From Lachnospiraceae bacterium (GTDB lineage: Bacteria > Bacillota > Clostridia > Lachnospirales > Lachnospiraceae), in NCBI GenBank assembly GCA_015057425.1, contig SVEL01000005.1, forward strand, positions 112,147 to 176,146: 64,000 bases of DNA, read 5' to 3'. The notes beneath the pieces were generated by a model that saw only the letters and a program-made list of their open reading frames with translations, ran no database searches and was not told the DNA's origin. The first letter of the stretch is position 1; each line of letters begins with the position of its first letter. Positions 1-8,415 of this stretch are shown here, in pieces. The translations under genes were made by a program, and so were the position numbers.

Positions 1-388
1 TCGCATGAGATGAAACAGAGTCCGTACTACAAGATTCAAAGGAAATATTATTTTCCTGAAGTTGCTTCAAGTAATTCAAATCATTGTAAATTCTTACTCG
101 AAGTGGCATAATGTTATTAATAGACGATTGATTCTCAATTGCTAAAAGGACATAAGTGCCATCGTCTGAATATCCTTTTATAACATCTCGGATGCGTTTC
201 AAATTGTTAAATATATTTGGTGCTTCAGGAATAACAGTACTGACGACAGAATTTTTTTCATAGAGTTTGTCAGGTTTCAGGATGTCCTGTCCATGAAAGA
301 ACACGGTATTATAAAAGTCTGCAAAATGTGAATTGTCCTGCCAATAATCCATTTCAGTAATATCTTTGCTTGGCTTTGTATTTTTCAA
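1..388 (-). CDS. Rpn/YhgA-like PD-(D/E)XK nuclease family protein, 5' part only
   Basis: The reading frame runs off the left edge, so only about 129 N-terminal residues are present. They contain the pattern typical of recombination-promoting nucleases (Rpn/YhgA-like): an early D-Y-W...F-A-D-F-Y-N segment, then V-L-L-A-I-E-N-Q-S around residue 80, matching the E-N-Q catalytic region of these PD-(D/E)XK proteins. A TTG start at 388 is chosen because AGGAGG lies 10 bases upstream and no ATG fits. The family is linked to RecA-independent recombination and is often expanded in Lachnospiraceae. The missing C-terminus prevents any judgement of integrity. Confidence 0.72.
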   Translation of the reverse strand, partial: MKNTKPSKDITEMDYWQDNSHFADFYNTVFFHGQDILKPDKLYEKNSVVSTVIPEAPNIFNNLKRIRDVIKGYSDDGTYVLLAIENQSSINNIMPLRVRIYNDLNYLKQLQENNISFESCSTDSVSSHA

Positions 389-653
389 AAAATATAATCC
401 TCCTATGTAATTAATTTATATCCCACATATATTATGATGCATAGGAAAACAAAAGTCAAGATGTAAAATACAAAAAGATGAATTATTATTGTTGGGAAAA
501 GTATTGGTAAATATGGTGTGGATATTTCCAATAATAGTAGTAAATCCAACAAAAATGTGATAGAATAAATTAAATTGGCATAAAAGATATTCTTGGGAAG
601 CATATCTATAAAATGTATGGCAATTGGAGTCATTTTGAAATGGAGGTTTTAAT
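389..653. other. Intergenic region between divergent genes, nothing recognised
   Basis: A+T-rich stretch separating the leftward Rpn-type gene from the rightward aldo/keto reductase. It should hold both promoters, but no convincing -35/-10 pair was found. GGAGG at 641-645 is the ribosome site of the reductase. A leftward open frame at 403-633 has hydrophobic, low-complexity content and is not considered a gene. Confidence 0.4.
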
Positions 654-1772
654 ATGAATTACAGAGATTTTGGGAAAACAGGTTTAAAAGTATCGGCACT
701 TGGATTTGGAGCTATGAGACTTCCGGTTATTGAGAAGGACGGAAAGTTTGAGATAGACGAGCCGGAAGCTATAAAGATGATAAGACATGCTATTGATGAA
801 GGCGTGAATTATGTTGATACAGCATATCCATACCATGACGGTATGAGTGAGATACTTGTGGGCAAGGCACTCAAAGACGGATATCGTGAGAAAACATATA
901 TTGCAACTAAGTCACCATTATGGGATATACATTCAGAAGAAGATTTCTGGAGAATATTAGATCATCAGTTAGAAAAACTTCAGACAGATTATATAGATTT
1001 CTATCTTCTTCATGCAGTTGACAGAAACAGATGGGAAAATGTTATTCTCAAATATAACTTATTAGATGCGATGAAAAAGGCAAGAGACTTAGGGAAAATC
1101 AAGTACATAGGTTTTTCATTCCATGACAATAAGCAGACATTTTTAGATGTAGTTGACGGTTTTGATGAATGGGATTTCTGCCAGATTCAGATGAATTATA
1201 TAGATGTAAACAATCAGGCAACTATAGAAGGTATGGAATATGCGGCAGGTAAGGGACTTGCGGTAGTTATTATGGAACCGCTTCTTGGCGGAAAACTTGC
1301 AATGCCGCCTGAAAATGTAGAAAAAGCGTTGCCTGACACTAAAACACCTGTAGAGTGGGCTCTTGATTTCTTGTGGAACAGAGAAGAAGTAAGTATTATT
1401 TTAAGTGGCATGAGCAATTACAAACAGACAGCAGATAACCTTCTTTATGCTTCAAGAAGCGGTATTGGTATGCTTTCAAAAGAAGATATTGATATGCTTA
1501 CGGAAGCAAAGAGAATATACGATACTATGGCACTTGTGTCATGTACAAAATGTCAGTACTGTATGCCATGTCCGTTTGGCCTTGATATACCGGGAATTTT
1601 TGATGTGTATAACAAGACTGCTACAAAAGGCATGAGAAGAGCAAAGGAGCTTTACGACGAACTTGAAGTAAAAGCTGATACATGTAAAACATGCCGTAAA
1701 TGTGAAAAGGTATGTCCACAGCATATAGAAATAAGCAGTGTAATGAAGAAAATAGTTGAGGTTATGCAGTAA
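654..1772 (+). CDS. Aldo/keto reductase with C-terminal 4Fe-4S ferredoxin domain
   Basis: A 372-residue oxidoreductase. Residues 1-280 form the AKR barrel with the recognisable tetrad: D and Y in V-D-T-A-Y-P-Y (about 55-61), K in A-T-K-S-P and H in L-L-H-A-V-D. The last 80 residues carry ferredoxin-type Cys clusters, CTKCQYCMPCP and CKTCRKCEKVCP, enough for two 4Fe-4S clusters. This architecture is common in anaerobic Clostridia, where it probably couples NAD(P)H to electron transfer; the substrate is unknown. The ATG at 654 has GGAGG just upstream. It is the first gene rightward after a long spacer, probably its own unit. Confidence 0.92.
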   Translation: MNYRDFGKTGLKVSALGFGAMRLPVIEKDGKFEIDEPEAIKMIRHAIDEGVNYVDTAYPYHDGMSEILVGKALKDGYREKTYIATKSPLWDIHSEEDFWRILDHQLEKLQTDYIDFYLLHAVDRNRWENVILKYNLLDAMKKARDLGKIKYIGFSFHDNKQTFLDVVDGFDEWDFCQIQMNYIDVNNQATIEGMEYAAGKGLAVVIMEPLLGGKLAMPPENVEKALPDTKTPVEWALDFLWNREEVSIILSGMSNYKQTADNLLYASRSGIGMLSKEDIDMLTEAKRIYDTMALVSCTKCQYCMPCPFGLDIPGIFDVYNKTATKGMRRAKELYDELEVKADTCKTCRKCEKVCPQHIEISSVMKKIVEVMQ

Positions 1773-1843
1773 ATATATAGAGATTAGTTTACAAAAATGC
1801 ATAAAATTAAAAAACGCAGGAAAGAAGTTAACAGGGAGAAAAT

Positions 1844-2803
1844 ATGATTAAGAAAAAGACTGAAAAAATAGTAGTCAGTGGTATTATGCTGGCGCTTGCC
1901 ATAGTTATTCCACAGGTATTTCATCTGATACCTGTGGGAAATACAGGAGGCGTATTTTTGCCTATGCATATACCGGTGTTGCTTTGCGGAGCAATCTGCG
2001 GACCGGTATATGGTCTTATAGTGGGCATGCTTTCACCGATAATAAGCTCAGTTTTGACAGGCATGCCGGCTGTAGTAAGACTTCCGTTTATGGTTGTAGA
2101 GCTTATGGCTTACGGTCTGGCTATGGGATTTTTCTATGGCTTAAAGAAAAAGATGCCTATATATGTAAGAATATTGACATCGCTTATAGACGCTATGGTT
2201 GTAGGAAGAGTTGCATACTTTATCAGTCTTGTATTGGCTATATATTTGTTTGGCAATAAAAATCTTTCGGTGCTGGCAGTTGTTGATGCATTTGTGCTTG
2301 GACTTCCCGGTATAATTATACAGATTATACTTGTTCCTGCAGTTATTATGGCAGTCAACGGAAGCCTTGTGCATAAAGGAAAGAAAACCCTTGGCAATGA
2401 TAATACATTTGTATGTAAAAATGGCGAAAAAATATATAAGTCACAAAAACGTGGAGTAGCTCCGGTGATGGATTTACTTGAAAGTGACCCTGATATGCTT
2501 AAAGGAGCTTATGTGGCGGATAAAGTTATCGGAAAAGCAGCAGCGCTTCTTCTTGTAAAGGGAGGAATAGCTGAACTGTATACAGAAATAATCAGCGACC
2601 ATGCGATAAACGTCTTTTCAAAGTATACAAATATCAGAGTATCATACAGCAAGAAAGTACCATATATAGTGAACAGAACAAAAGACGGAATGTGTCCGAT
2701 GGAAAAAGCCACAATCGATATAGACAGTCCTGAAGAGGCTTATGAGGCAGTTAAAGCAACACTTGAAACACTTCGTAATAATGCAAGCGGGGAAAGAAAC
2801 TAA
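1844..2803 (+). CDS. ECF transporter S component fused to a DUF1893 domain
   Basis: A 319-residue membrane protein. Residues 1-175 contain about six hydrophobic segments and the P-M-H-I-P-V-L-L-C-G motif plus G-M-P-A, as seen in substrate-binding S components of energy-coupling-factor vitamin transporters. From about residue 205 the chain turns soluble and matches DUF1893 (V-A-D-K-V-I-G-K-A-A-A-L-L, then a D-G-M-C-P-M-E motif near the end). DUF1893 has a cytidine-deaminase-like fold; in known structures it lacks the usual catalytic site. Genes for biotin ligase and BioY follow in the same direction, so a role in biotin or precursor uptake is plausible, not proven. The EcfA and EcfT partners are not in the window. 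Confidence 0.8.
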   Translation: MIKKKTEKIVVSGIMLALAIVIPQVFHLIPVGNTGGVFLPMHIPVLLCGAICGPVYGLIVGMLSPIISSVLTGMPAVVRLPFMVVELMAYGLAMGFFYGLKKKMPIYVRILTSLIDAMVVGRVAYFISLVLAIYLFGNKNLSVLAVVDAFVLGLPGIIIQIILVPAVIMAVNGSLVHKGKKTLGNDNTFVCKNGEKIYKSQKRGVAPVMDLLESDPDMLKGAYVADKVIGKAAALLLVKGGIAELYTEIISDHAINVFSKYTNIRVSYSKKVPYIVNRTKDGMCPMEKATIDIDSPEEAYEAVKATLETLRNNASGERN

Positions 2804-2804
2804 T

Positions 2805-3128
2805 ATGGGTAATATCCTGAAAAGTACCGAAATTATCGGGACATCTACGTTAAATAAAATAATAATTGAATACAACAATGAAACTGATATATTTGAACCT
2901 GCATTAGTAGAAAACTGTATGAATCCGGGTACATATAAGACATATTGTGTGGAAATTGACTCATTGCAGGAAAGAGATACTGTTATAGTCAAATCTCTCA
3001 AAAAGATTAAGGAATACTCCAAAGAAGTATGGGAACATGCAGTAATAAGAGAAGAAGAAATTGTATTGGAAAAACCCGGTAAAAGTAAATGTGACGGCAA
3101 TTGTCAGGAATGTCAAAAATGTTCATAA
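2805..3128 (+). CDS. Small hypothetical protein with Cys-rich tail
   Basis: A 107-residue soluble protein of unknown function. The ATG at 2805 lies one base after the stop of the S-component gene and behind a GGGGAAAG ribosome site, so the two are probably translated together. No transmembrane segment. The C-terminus ends in a compact C-x3-C-x2-C-x2-C cluster (KCDGNCQECQKCS) that could bind zinc or an iron-sulfur cluster. It overlaps the start region of birA by about 10 bases, which places it inside the biotin operon. I do not recognise a family. Confidence 0.6.
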   Translation: MGNILKSTEIIGTSTLNKIIIEYNNETDIFEPALVENCMNPGTYKTYCVEIDSLQERDTVIVKSLKKIKEYSKEVWEHAVIREEEIVLEKPGKSKCDGNCQECQKCS

Positions 3129-4018
3129 AAGCTACAATGGATATAAAGATAAAATATATGGAAAATAGTATAAAGGATAATAATATAAATAAAATAGAAG
3201 AAGGAAAAATAAGGAATTATCTTGACGACAGTTATAATAATGCTGTTATTTTTACTTACGATAAAACAGATTCCACAAATATAAGGGCAAAAGAATATGC
3301 GAAGGAGCAAAAAGCCAAACATAACAGCAATACATATGATATTGCAGAAAGCAGGAAGGAAGTATTGCAGGGAATATTTGTGGCAGAAGAACAGACAGGT
3401 GGTCGTGGAAGACTCGGAAGAACATTTTATTCACCTGAGTCGGTAGGAATATATATGAGTTTGCTTATACCTGCAGATAAAATTCAGGGCGATATTCAGA
3501 TGATTACAATCGGAACAGCAGTAGCTGTGTGCCATAGTGTGAAAAAAGTTTGTAACATTGACCTTGGAATCAAATGGGTAAATGATTTATATAAAAATGG
3601 TAAAAAGGTCTGCGGTATCTTAGCAGAAGCAGTCAATGACGAAGATACCGGCAAGATTAAAAATATAGTTATAGGAATCGGAATAAACTGCACGACTGAA
3701 GAATTTCCGGATGAGATAAGTGATAAAGCGACGTCATTATCAAAAGAAGGCATAATTGACAGAAACAGACTGATTGCAGAAATTGCAGAAGATGTGGCTG
3801 ATGTTGCAGGCAGATTATCTGATTATTCCATAATAGAAGAGTACAGAAGAAAATCTATTGTATATGGAAAAGAAGTTACTTATAACTACAAAGGATTAGA
3901 GAAAAAAGGTGTTGTTAAAGAGATTAATGACTTAGGGAATCTTGTAGTTTACGCAGATGACGGTTCCGTAGATGTTTTGTCTTCGGGAGAAGTAAGCGTA
4001 AAGGGAGAATGGACTTAG
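3119..4018 (+). CDS. birA: Biotin--[acetyl-CoA-carboxylase] ligase, class I (no DNA-binding domain)
   Basis: This enzyme activates biotin as biotinyl-AMP and attaches it to carboxylase carrier proteins. The signature T-G-G-R-G-R-L-G-R-T-F (adenylate-binding loop), K-W-V-N-D-L-Y and I-G-I-G-I-N-C are all present, followed by the small C-terminal beta domain. The protein begins almost directly with the catalytic domain, without a winged helix, so it is probably not a repressor. ATG 3119 is preferred because AGGA lies 9 bases upstream; TTG 3101, ATG 3110, 3137 or 3158 are alternatives. The end overlaps bioY by 10 bases, showing translational coupling. Confidence 0.92.
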   Translation: MFIKATMDIKIKYMENSIKDNNINKIEEGKIRNYLDDSYNNAVIFTYDKTDSTNIRAKEYAKEQKAKHNSNTYDIAESRKEVLQGIFVAEEQTGGRGRLGRTFYSPESVGIYMSLLIPADKIQGDIQMITIGTAVAVCHSVKKVCNIDLGIKWVNDLYKNGKKVCGILAEAVNDEDTGKIKNIVIGIGINCTTEEFPDEISDKATSLSKEGIIDRNRLIAEIAEDVADVAGRLSDYSIIEEYRRKSIVYGKEVTYNYKGLEKKGVVKEINDLGNLVVYADDGSVDVLSSGEVSVKGEWT

Positions 4019-4578
4019 TGGATAAAAAGGCATCAGGAAAAAAGAATAGAGGTAGAATTATAGCGTTGTGTGGAATATTCACAGCGCTTATTATTGTTGG
4101 AACATTTATAAGAATTCCCATTCCCGGTGTTCCGTTTACTTTACAGTTCTTTTTCGTCAATCTTTCAGCACTTGTATTGGGTAAGAGATGGGGGACATTA
4201 TCAGTATTTGTATATATAATCTTAGGTCTTGCGGGAATACCTGTATTTGCATCAGGAGGCGGACCTGACTATATATTCAGGCCAACCTTCGGATATTTAC
4301 TGGGATTTATTGTAGGGACGATTATAGCAGGAACTGTTTATGAGGGCAATAAGTCAGTAAAGAATGCCATAAAAGCAAGTATTCTTAATATGCTTACCGT
4401 ATATGCCGTCGGGATAATTTATTATTATCTTATAAGCCGTTATCACTTGGGTGAAGTGAAGGGTTTACATTATCTTGTGTTTGGAAGCTCCCTCGTAACT
4501 TTACCGGGAGATATAATATCGTGTGTAATTACTGCAAATATTAGTAAACATTTAAGTAAAATAATAGATAAACAGTAG
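4009..4578 (+). CDS. bioY: BioY, biotin-specific ECF transporter S component
   Basis: A 189-residue integral membrane protein with six predicted segments. The N-terminal motif I-P-I-P-G-V-P-F-T-L-Q-F-F and the central G-G-G-P-D-Y-I-F-R-P-T-F-G-Y-L-L-G-F are hallmark BioY sequences for biotin binding. The ATG overlaps the end of birA, so uptake and ligation of biotin are made together. No bioM/bioN genes are near; like most Firmicute BioY proteins it would share the general EcfAA'T module. With no biotin synthesis genes in the window, the operon suggests salvage. Confidence 0.95.
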   Translation: MDLVDKKASGKKNRGRIIALCGIFTALIIVGTFIRIPIPGVPFTLQFFFVNLSALVLGKRWGTLSVFVYIILGLAGIPVFASGGGPDYIFRPTFGYLLGFIVGTIIAGTVYEGNKSVKNAIKASILNMLTVYAVGIIYYYLISRYHLGEVKGLHYLVFGSSLVTLPGDIISCVITANISKHLSKIIDKQ

Positions 4579-4595
4579 ATAAGAAAGAAAAAATA

Positions 4596-4604
4596 TGATA
4601 TAAT
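4596..4604 (+). promoter_or_regulatory. Extended -10 promoter candidate for the GGDEF-EAL gene
   Basis: TGATATAAT is a consensus extended -10 element (TGn-TATAAT) in the 80-base gap after bioY. No good -35 is visible, which extended -10 promoters tolerate. It suggests that the signalling gene has its own promoter rather than depending on the biotin operon. Confidence 0.45.
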
Positions 4605-4658
4605 ATTCTACAAATTAATCGTGATAAAAGTATAAAACAATATAATGGGATGGAAAGT

Positions 4659-6656
4659 ATGGCAAACGAAAGAAAATATTTATTAAAAAACAAAGATTAT
4701 ATTTCTTACAGAAAGAAAACAGCTTCTCTTGTAACAGATTATCTTACAGGGTTACCGAACAGAAGAGCATTGTATGAGTATTATTCTAAGCTTGAAAAGA
4801 ATACATTCATACATATTCTTTTTGTGGACATAGATAATTTCAAGAGAGTAAATGATACTTACGGTCATAGTGAAGGCGATAAGCTTCTCTGTGCAGTAAG
4901 TGACTTCTTGCAGAGAGAAGTTGCCAAAGGCAAGATATTCAGAATGGGTGGCGATGAATTCGTAGCAGTTATCGATGGAAGTATTACGGAAGATGACCTT
5001 ATTGCCAATGTTACACAGCTTAAGAAACGTCTCCATTCAATGGACTTCAGAAAAGATGTATTATCACTTATATCACTTAGTATAGGTGTTCTTGCTGACC
5101 AAAGTGTTGACCAGGTATTGGATGATATTCTTAACAAATGCGACAGCGCTATGTATCAGGCAAAGTCTGACGGTAAGAATAAATTTGTATTGTATAAAAC
5201 ACTTGAAAAGATGGTTGAAATCAATAAGACTGTTGAATCGGAAATGGACGGAGCACTTAAAAATGGTGAGTTCCAGGTATATTATCAGCCAAAGATAAAT
5301 ATGATTAACTCAACATTATATGGTGCGGAAGCACTTGTAAGATGGATTCATCCACTCACGGGACTTCGTGCACCGATGCAGTTTATTCCATTATTTGAGA
5401 AGAACGGCTTTATTACAAAGCTTGATATGTATGTATTTGAAGAAGTATGTAAGATGAAACAGAGAAATAAAGGTTCAGGTGTCGAACATACAAAAGTATC
5501 TGTTAATATGTCACGTCTTCATCTGTATCATAGAGATTTTCCGAAGAGACTTAGAAATATCATTGATAAGTATGATATTTCTCCGGATGAATTTGAGATA
5601 GAAATTACAGAAAGTACATTCTTCAAGGATACCAACGAACTTATTTATATGGTAGAAAGACTTAAGGATTACGGTTTTTCAGTAGCAATTGATGATTTTG
5701 GTTCAGGATATTCTGCACTTAATATGCTTAAAGATATTCCTGCCAATACTATCAAGATAGATAAAGAATTCCTTACATTGTCTACAAACAGCTATAAAGG
5801 TAAGAAGGTTATTAAGAACATTATTATCATGTGTAAGGAACTTAAGCTTGAAATCGTGGCAGAAGGTGTTGAACGTAAGGAACAGGCAGATTTCCTTATG
5901 TCATGCGGCTGTGAAAATGCACAGGGATTCCTTTATTCCAAGGCTATACCGGAGAAAGATTTTATTAAGTTTGCCCAGTCATTGCTTGTAGATAACGTTA
6001 AGCCGATAACATTTACATTTGACGGAACAGTTAAGTCGGATGACGGTAAATACGAAGCAGAATATGTTATAGATAAGGACAATCCGATACAGTATTCCTT
6101 TGTTCCGAGTATATTTAAGGGCAAACAGGCTGTACATTTGCCGGGCGGTAAGTTGGAGAAGAATTGCTTCCACGTTACGCAGGATATATTCAGAACAGAA
6201 AGTTATACCATATCTATGTGGGTATATGTTGAAAAGGCCAATGCATGGACAGCTACAGCATACGTAAAGTATGAAACAGGTTTCCTTGCTATTATTCCAA
6301 ATGCGTGGGAAGGACATGCATCATTCAGAATACGAGATTCCAAGAACGTAGACGGATGGCATGATGCGGCGGGCTGTCAGTTCCCTGAACATAAATGGGT
6401 ACATACAGTTGTGACATATAATGCACACACAGAAACAATGTATATGTATACAAATGGCGATATATTAGGACATAGAGAAGAGGTTCCGACAAACAGATTT
6501 GCACTTAGAGTTATGATAGGTGGAGATGCATTCCAGAAATCATTTGAAGGTAACCTTTACGACGTAAGATTCTATAGTCAGGTTTTAGGCCCGGCAGAAG
6601 TAAAAGAACTTTACGATTCTTATGTAAATGATCCTGATTTCATAGCAGAAATTTAA
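4659..6656 (+). CDS. Cyclic-di-GMP enzyme: GGDEF + EAL domains with C-terminal LamG-like domain
   Basis: A c-di-GMP synthesis/degradation protein of about 665 residues. The GGDEF domain (25-185) keeps D-x-L-T-G-L-P-N-R and R-M-G-G-D-E-F, so cyclase activity is possible; no RxxD inhibitory site precedes it. The EAL domain (195-440) keeps E-A-L-V-R-W, E-I-T-E-S-T, D-D-F-G-S-G-Y, K-I-D and V-A-E-G-V-E, so phosphodiesterase activity is also possible. Residues 455-665 have the pattern of a concanavalin-like LamG domain (Y-T-I-S-M-W-V-Y...W-V-H-T-V-V-T-Y...Y-D-V-R-F-Y). No signal peptide or membrane segment is visible, so a normally extracellular fold appears cytosolic. ATG 4650 is an alternative start. 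Confidence 0.9.
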   Translation: MANERKYLLKNKDYISYRKKTASLVTDYLTGLPNRRALYEYYSKLEKNTFIHILFVDIDNFKRVNDTYGHSEGDKLLCAVSDFLQREVAKGKIFRMGGDEFVAVIDGSITEDDLIANVTQLKKRLHSMDFRKDVLSLISLSIGVLADQSVDQVLDDILNKCDSAMYQAKSDGKNKFVLYKTLEKMVEINKTVESEMDGALKNGEFQVYYQPKINMINSTLYGAEALVRWIHPLTGLRAPMQFIPLFEKNGFITKLDMYVFEEVCKMKQRNKGSGVEHTKVSVNMSRLHLYHRDFPKRLRNIIDKYDISPDEFEIEITESTFFKDTNELIYMVERLKDYGFSVAIDDFGSGYSALNMLKDIPANTIKIDKEFLTLSTNSYKGKKVIKNIIIMCKELKLEIVAEGVERKEQADFLMSCGCENAQGFLYSKAIPEKDFIKFAQSLLVDNVKPITFTFDGTVKSDDGKYEAEYVIDKDNPIQYSFVPSIFKGKQAVHLPGGKLEKNCFHVTQDIFRTESYTISMWVYVEKANAWTATAYVKYETGFLAIIPNAWEGHASFRIRDSKNVDGWHDAAGCQFPEHKWVHTVVTYNAHTETMYMYTNGDILGHREEVPTNRFALRVMIGGDAFQKSFEGNLYDVRFYSQVLGPAEVKELYDSYVNDPDFIAEI

Positions 6657-6674
6657 CATGGTTAAGGTAATAAA

Positions 6675-8021
6675 ATGAATCATATAATTTCAAAAATGAT
6701 TATGTATGGTGATATGCCAAAGGACACAATTCTTATAGAGTTGGCAGAGCTTTTCAAGGAATTTGACAGAATTGAAGAAGACTACAAGTCAGGAAATATC
6801 ACCACAGAACAATTTAATACAGGAAAAGACATAGTAAGAACAGGGATTTATAAACAGATAAAGAGGATTTTGGTAGTAGCTACAGATTATGGATTCGATA
6901 CTAATCTTTGGCACAACTATCTTACATTTGTGATAATAACAAACGAAAATCCATTTAGTCTTACATGTGAAAAGACAGGAGCCAATAATGGCAGTGTTAA
7001 TCACTTTGCAAAGAATGACTTTAAGGCATTTAAAGAATTGTTCGATTATGATTTTTCACATATAGAAAAAGAGCTGGGCATTAATTGCTTCAGCCTTTTG
7101 TCTGATTACAAAGCAATCGGCAAGAAAGAATTTATGTATAACATAAATGTCAGTGAGAAAGTTCAGGCATTGAGCCTTAAACTTGGCAAAGCGGCAGACG
7201 AAGAAGAGTTCTTTACATATGTGACAGATTTTTACCGTGATTATGGTGTAGGAATGTTCGGACTTAACAAGGCATTCAGAATAACTTCCCAGAACGAGTA
7301 TCAGGTAAATTTCTGTCCGATTAACAATATGGATAAGGTTATGCTCGATGACCTTATAGGTTATGAGATACAGAAAAAGAAGCTTGTGGATAACACTAAA
7401 GCATTTGTCGAAGGAAAGAAAGCCAACAATGTACTGCTTTTCGGAGATAGCGGAACAGGAAAGTCAACAAGCATCAAGGCAATTGTCAATGAATTTTATG
7501 ACCAGGGTCTTAGAATGATAGAAATATACAAGCATCAGTTTAAAGACCTGTCCAATGTGATTGCAAGTATTAAAAACAGAAACTACAAGTTTATCATTTA
7601 TATGGATGACCTGTCATTTGAAGAATTCGAGATAGAGTACAAGTTCTTAAAGGCAGTAATTGAAGGCGGTGTAGAGACTAAGCCTGAGAATATTCTTATA
7701 TATGCTACCTCCAACAGACGCCATCTTGTCAAAGAAACATGGAAAGACAGAGATGACGTGGAAAAGGGCCAGGGACTTCATCGTTCAGATACTATGGAAG
7801 AGAAACTTTCGCTGGTTAACAGATTCGGCGTAACCATTAATTACTCCAAACCGAGTCAGAAAGAGTATTTTAACATTGTAACTGAGCTTGCTAAGAAAGC
7901 AGGCATAGATATGAGTGAAAGCGAGCTTTGTGCAGAAGCTAACAAATGGGAATTAAGCCATGGTGGCATATCAGGACGAACCGCACAGCAGTTCATAAAC
8001 TACATAAGCGCATTGCAGTAA
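6675..8021 (+). CDS. DUF815-family AAA+ ATPase
   Basis: A 448-residue ATP-binding protein. The C-terminal half is the DUF815 AAA+ module: Walker A G-D-S-G-T-G-K-S at 257-264, Walker B F-I-I-Y-M-D-D-L-S-F-E, and sensor-like Y-A-T-S-N-R-R-H. The N-terminal 200 residues are helical and specific to the family. The gene is conserved in Clostridia but its target is unknown; action as a remodelling ATPase on a protein or nucleic acid is only a family inference. It starts 18 bases after the GGDEF-EAL gene, so the two are probably co-transcribed, and ends at a strong bidirectional terminator. Confidence 0.85.
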   Translation: MNHIISKMIMYGDMPKDTILIELAELFKEFDRIEEDYKSGNITTEQFNTGKDIVRTGIYKQIKRILVVATDYGFDTNLWHNYLTFVIITNENPFSLTCEKTGANNGSVNHFAKNDFKAFKELFDYDFSHIEKELGINCFSLLSDYKAIGKKEFMYNINVSEKVQALSLKLGKAADEEEFFTYVTDFYRDYGVGMFGLNKAFRITSQNEYQVNFCPINNMDKVMLDDLIGYEIQKKKLVDNTKAFVEGKKANNVLLFGDSGTGKSTSIKAIVNEFYDQGLRMIEIYKHQFKDLSNVIASIKNRNYKFIIYMDDLSFEEFEIEYKFLKAVIEGGVETKPENILIYATSNRRHLVKETWKDRDDVEKGQGLHRSDTMEEKLSLVNRFGVTINYSKPSQKEYFNIVTELAKKAGIDMSESELCAEANKWELSHGGISGRTAQQFINYISALQ

Positions 8022-8064
8022 AATCAAACCGGAAGTCCTCAAGCAGAGGCTTCCGGTTTGATTT
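8021..8064. terminator. Bidirectional terminator between convergent genes
   Basis: Perfect 15-base arms, AAATCAAACCGGAAG at 8021-8035 and its complement at 8050-8064, with CCTC/GAGG extending the stem. The A/T ends supply T-rich tails on both strands, suiting the convergent DUF815 and azlD genes. Confidence 0.88.
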
Positions 8065-8392
8065 ATGAAATAAGCGGAAGTACGTAGTCGATTAAAAGTT
8101 CTACGATGAATACCGATGCGCATGCCCCGATTGCAACCTTGAAGAGGCTTTCAGTCTTGTAGGCTATGAGAATGGCAACTACAAGGGCGATGATGCCTGA
8201 TGCAAGGTGGTTAGTTTCCATAACTATGGCAGGAAAAGTCATAACAGATAAAGTGACATATGGCACATAGTATAAGAAAGAACGAATAGTGGTATTCTTG
8301 ATTTCCTTCTTTATAAGTGTAAGGGGCAGAACTCTTATGAGATAAGAAACGCCTGCCATTATAAACATATATATGTAAAGTCTGTAGTTCAT
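8063..8392 (-). CDS. azlD: AzlD, small subunit of branched-chain amino acid exporter
   Basis: A 109-residue membrane protein with four hydrophobic segments. The L-I-R-V-L-P-L motif in the first segment and F-L-Y-Y-V-P-Y-V-T-L-S-V-M-T-F-P-A-I after it are typical of AzlD. ATG 8392 is chosen because AAGGAG lies 8 bases upstream. AzlC, its normal partner in exporting branched-chain amino acids and analogues, lies upstream on the same strand but is separated by a lipoprotein gene only 23 bases from azlD. Confidence 0.9.
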   Translation of the reverse strand: MNYRLYIYMFIMAGVSYLIRVLPLTLIKKEIKNTTIRSFLYYVPYVTLSVMTFPAIVMETNHLASGIIALVVAILIAYKTESLFKVAIGACASVFIVELLIDYVLPLIS

Positions 8393-8415
8393 GATAATCT
8401 CCTTGTACTTTATAG

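Noticed and set aside
403..633. Leftward open frame of 76 codons before the aldo/keto reductase gene
   Set aside because: Hydrophobic low-complexity translation from A+T-rich DNA, no ribosome site and no motif.
1214..1417. Leftward open frame inside the aldo/keto reductase gene
   Set aside because: Antisense shadow of a gene with clear domain content.
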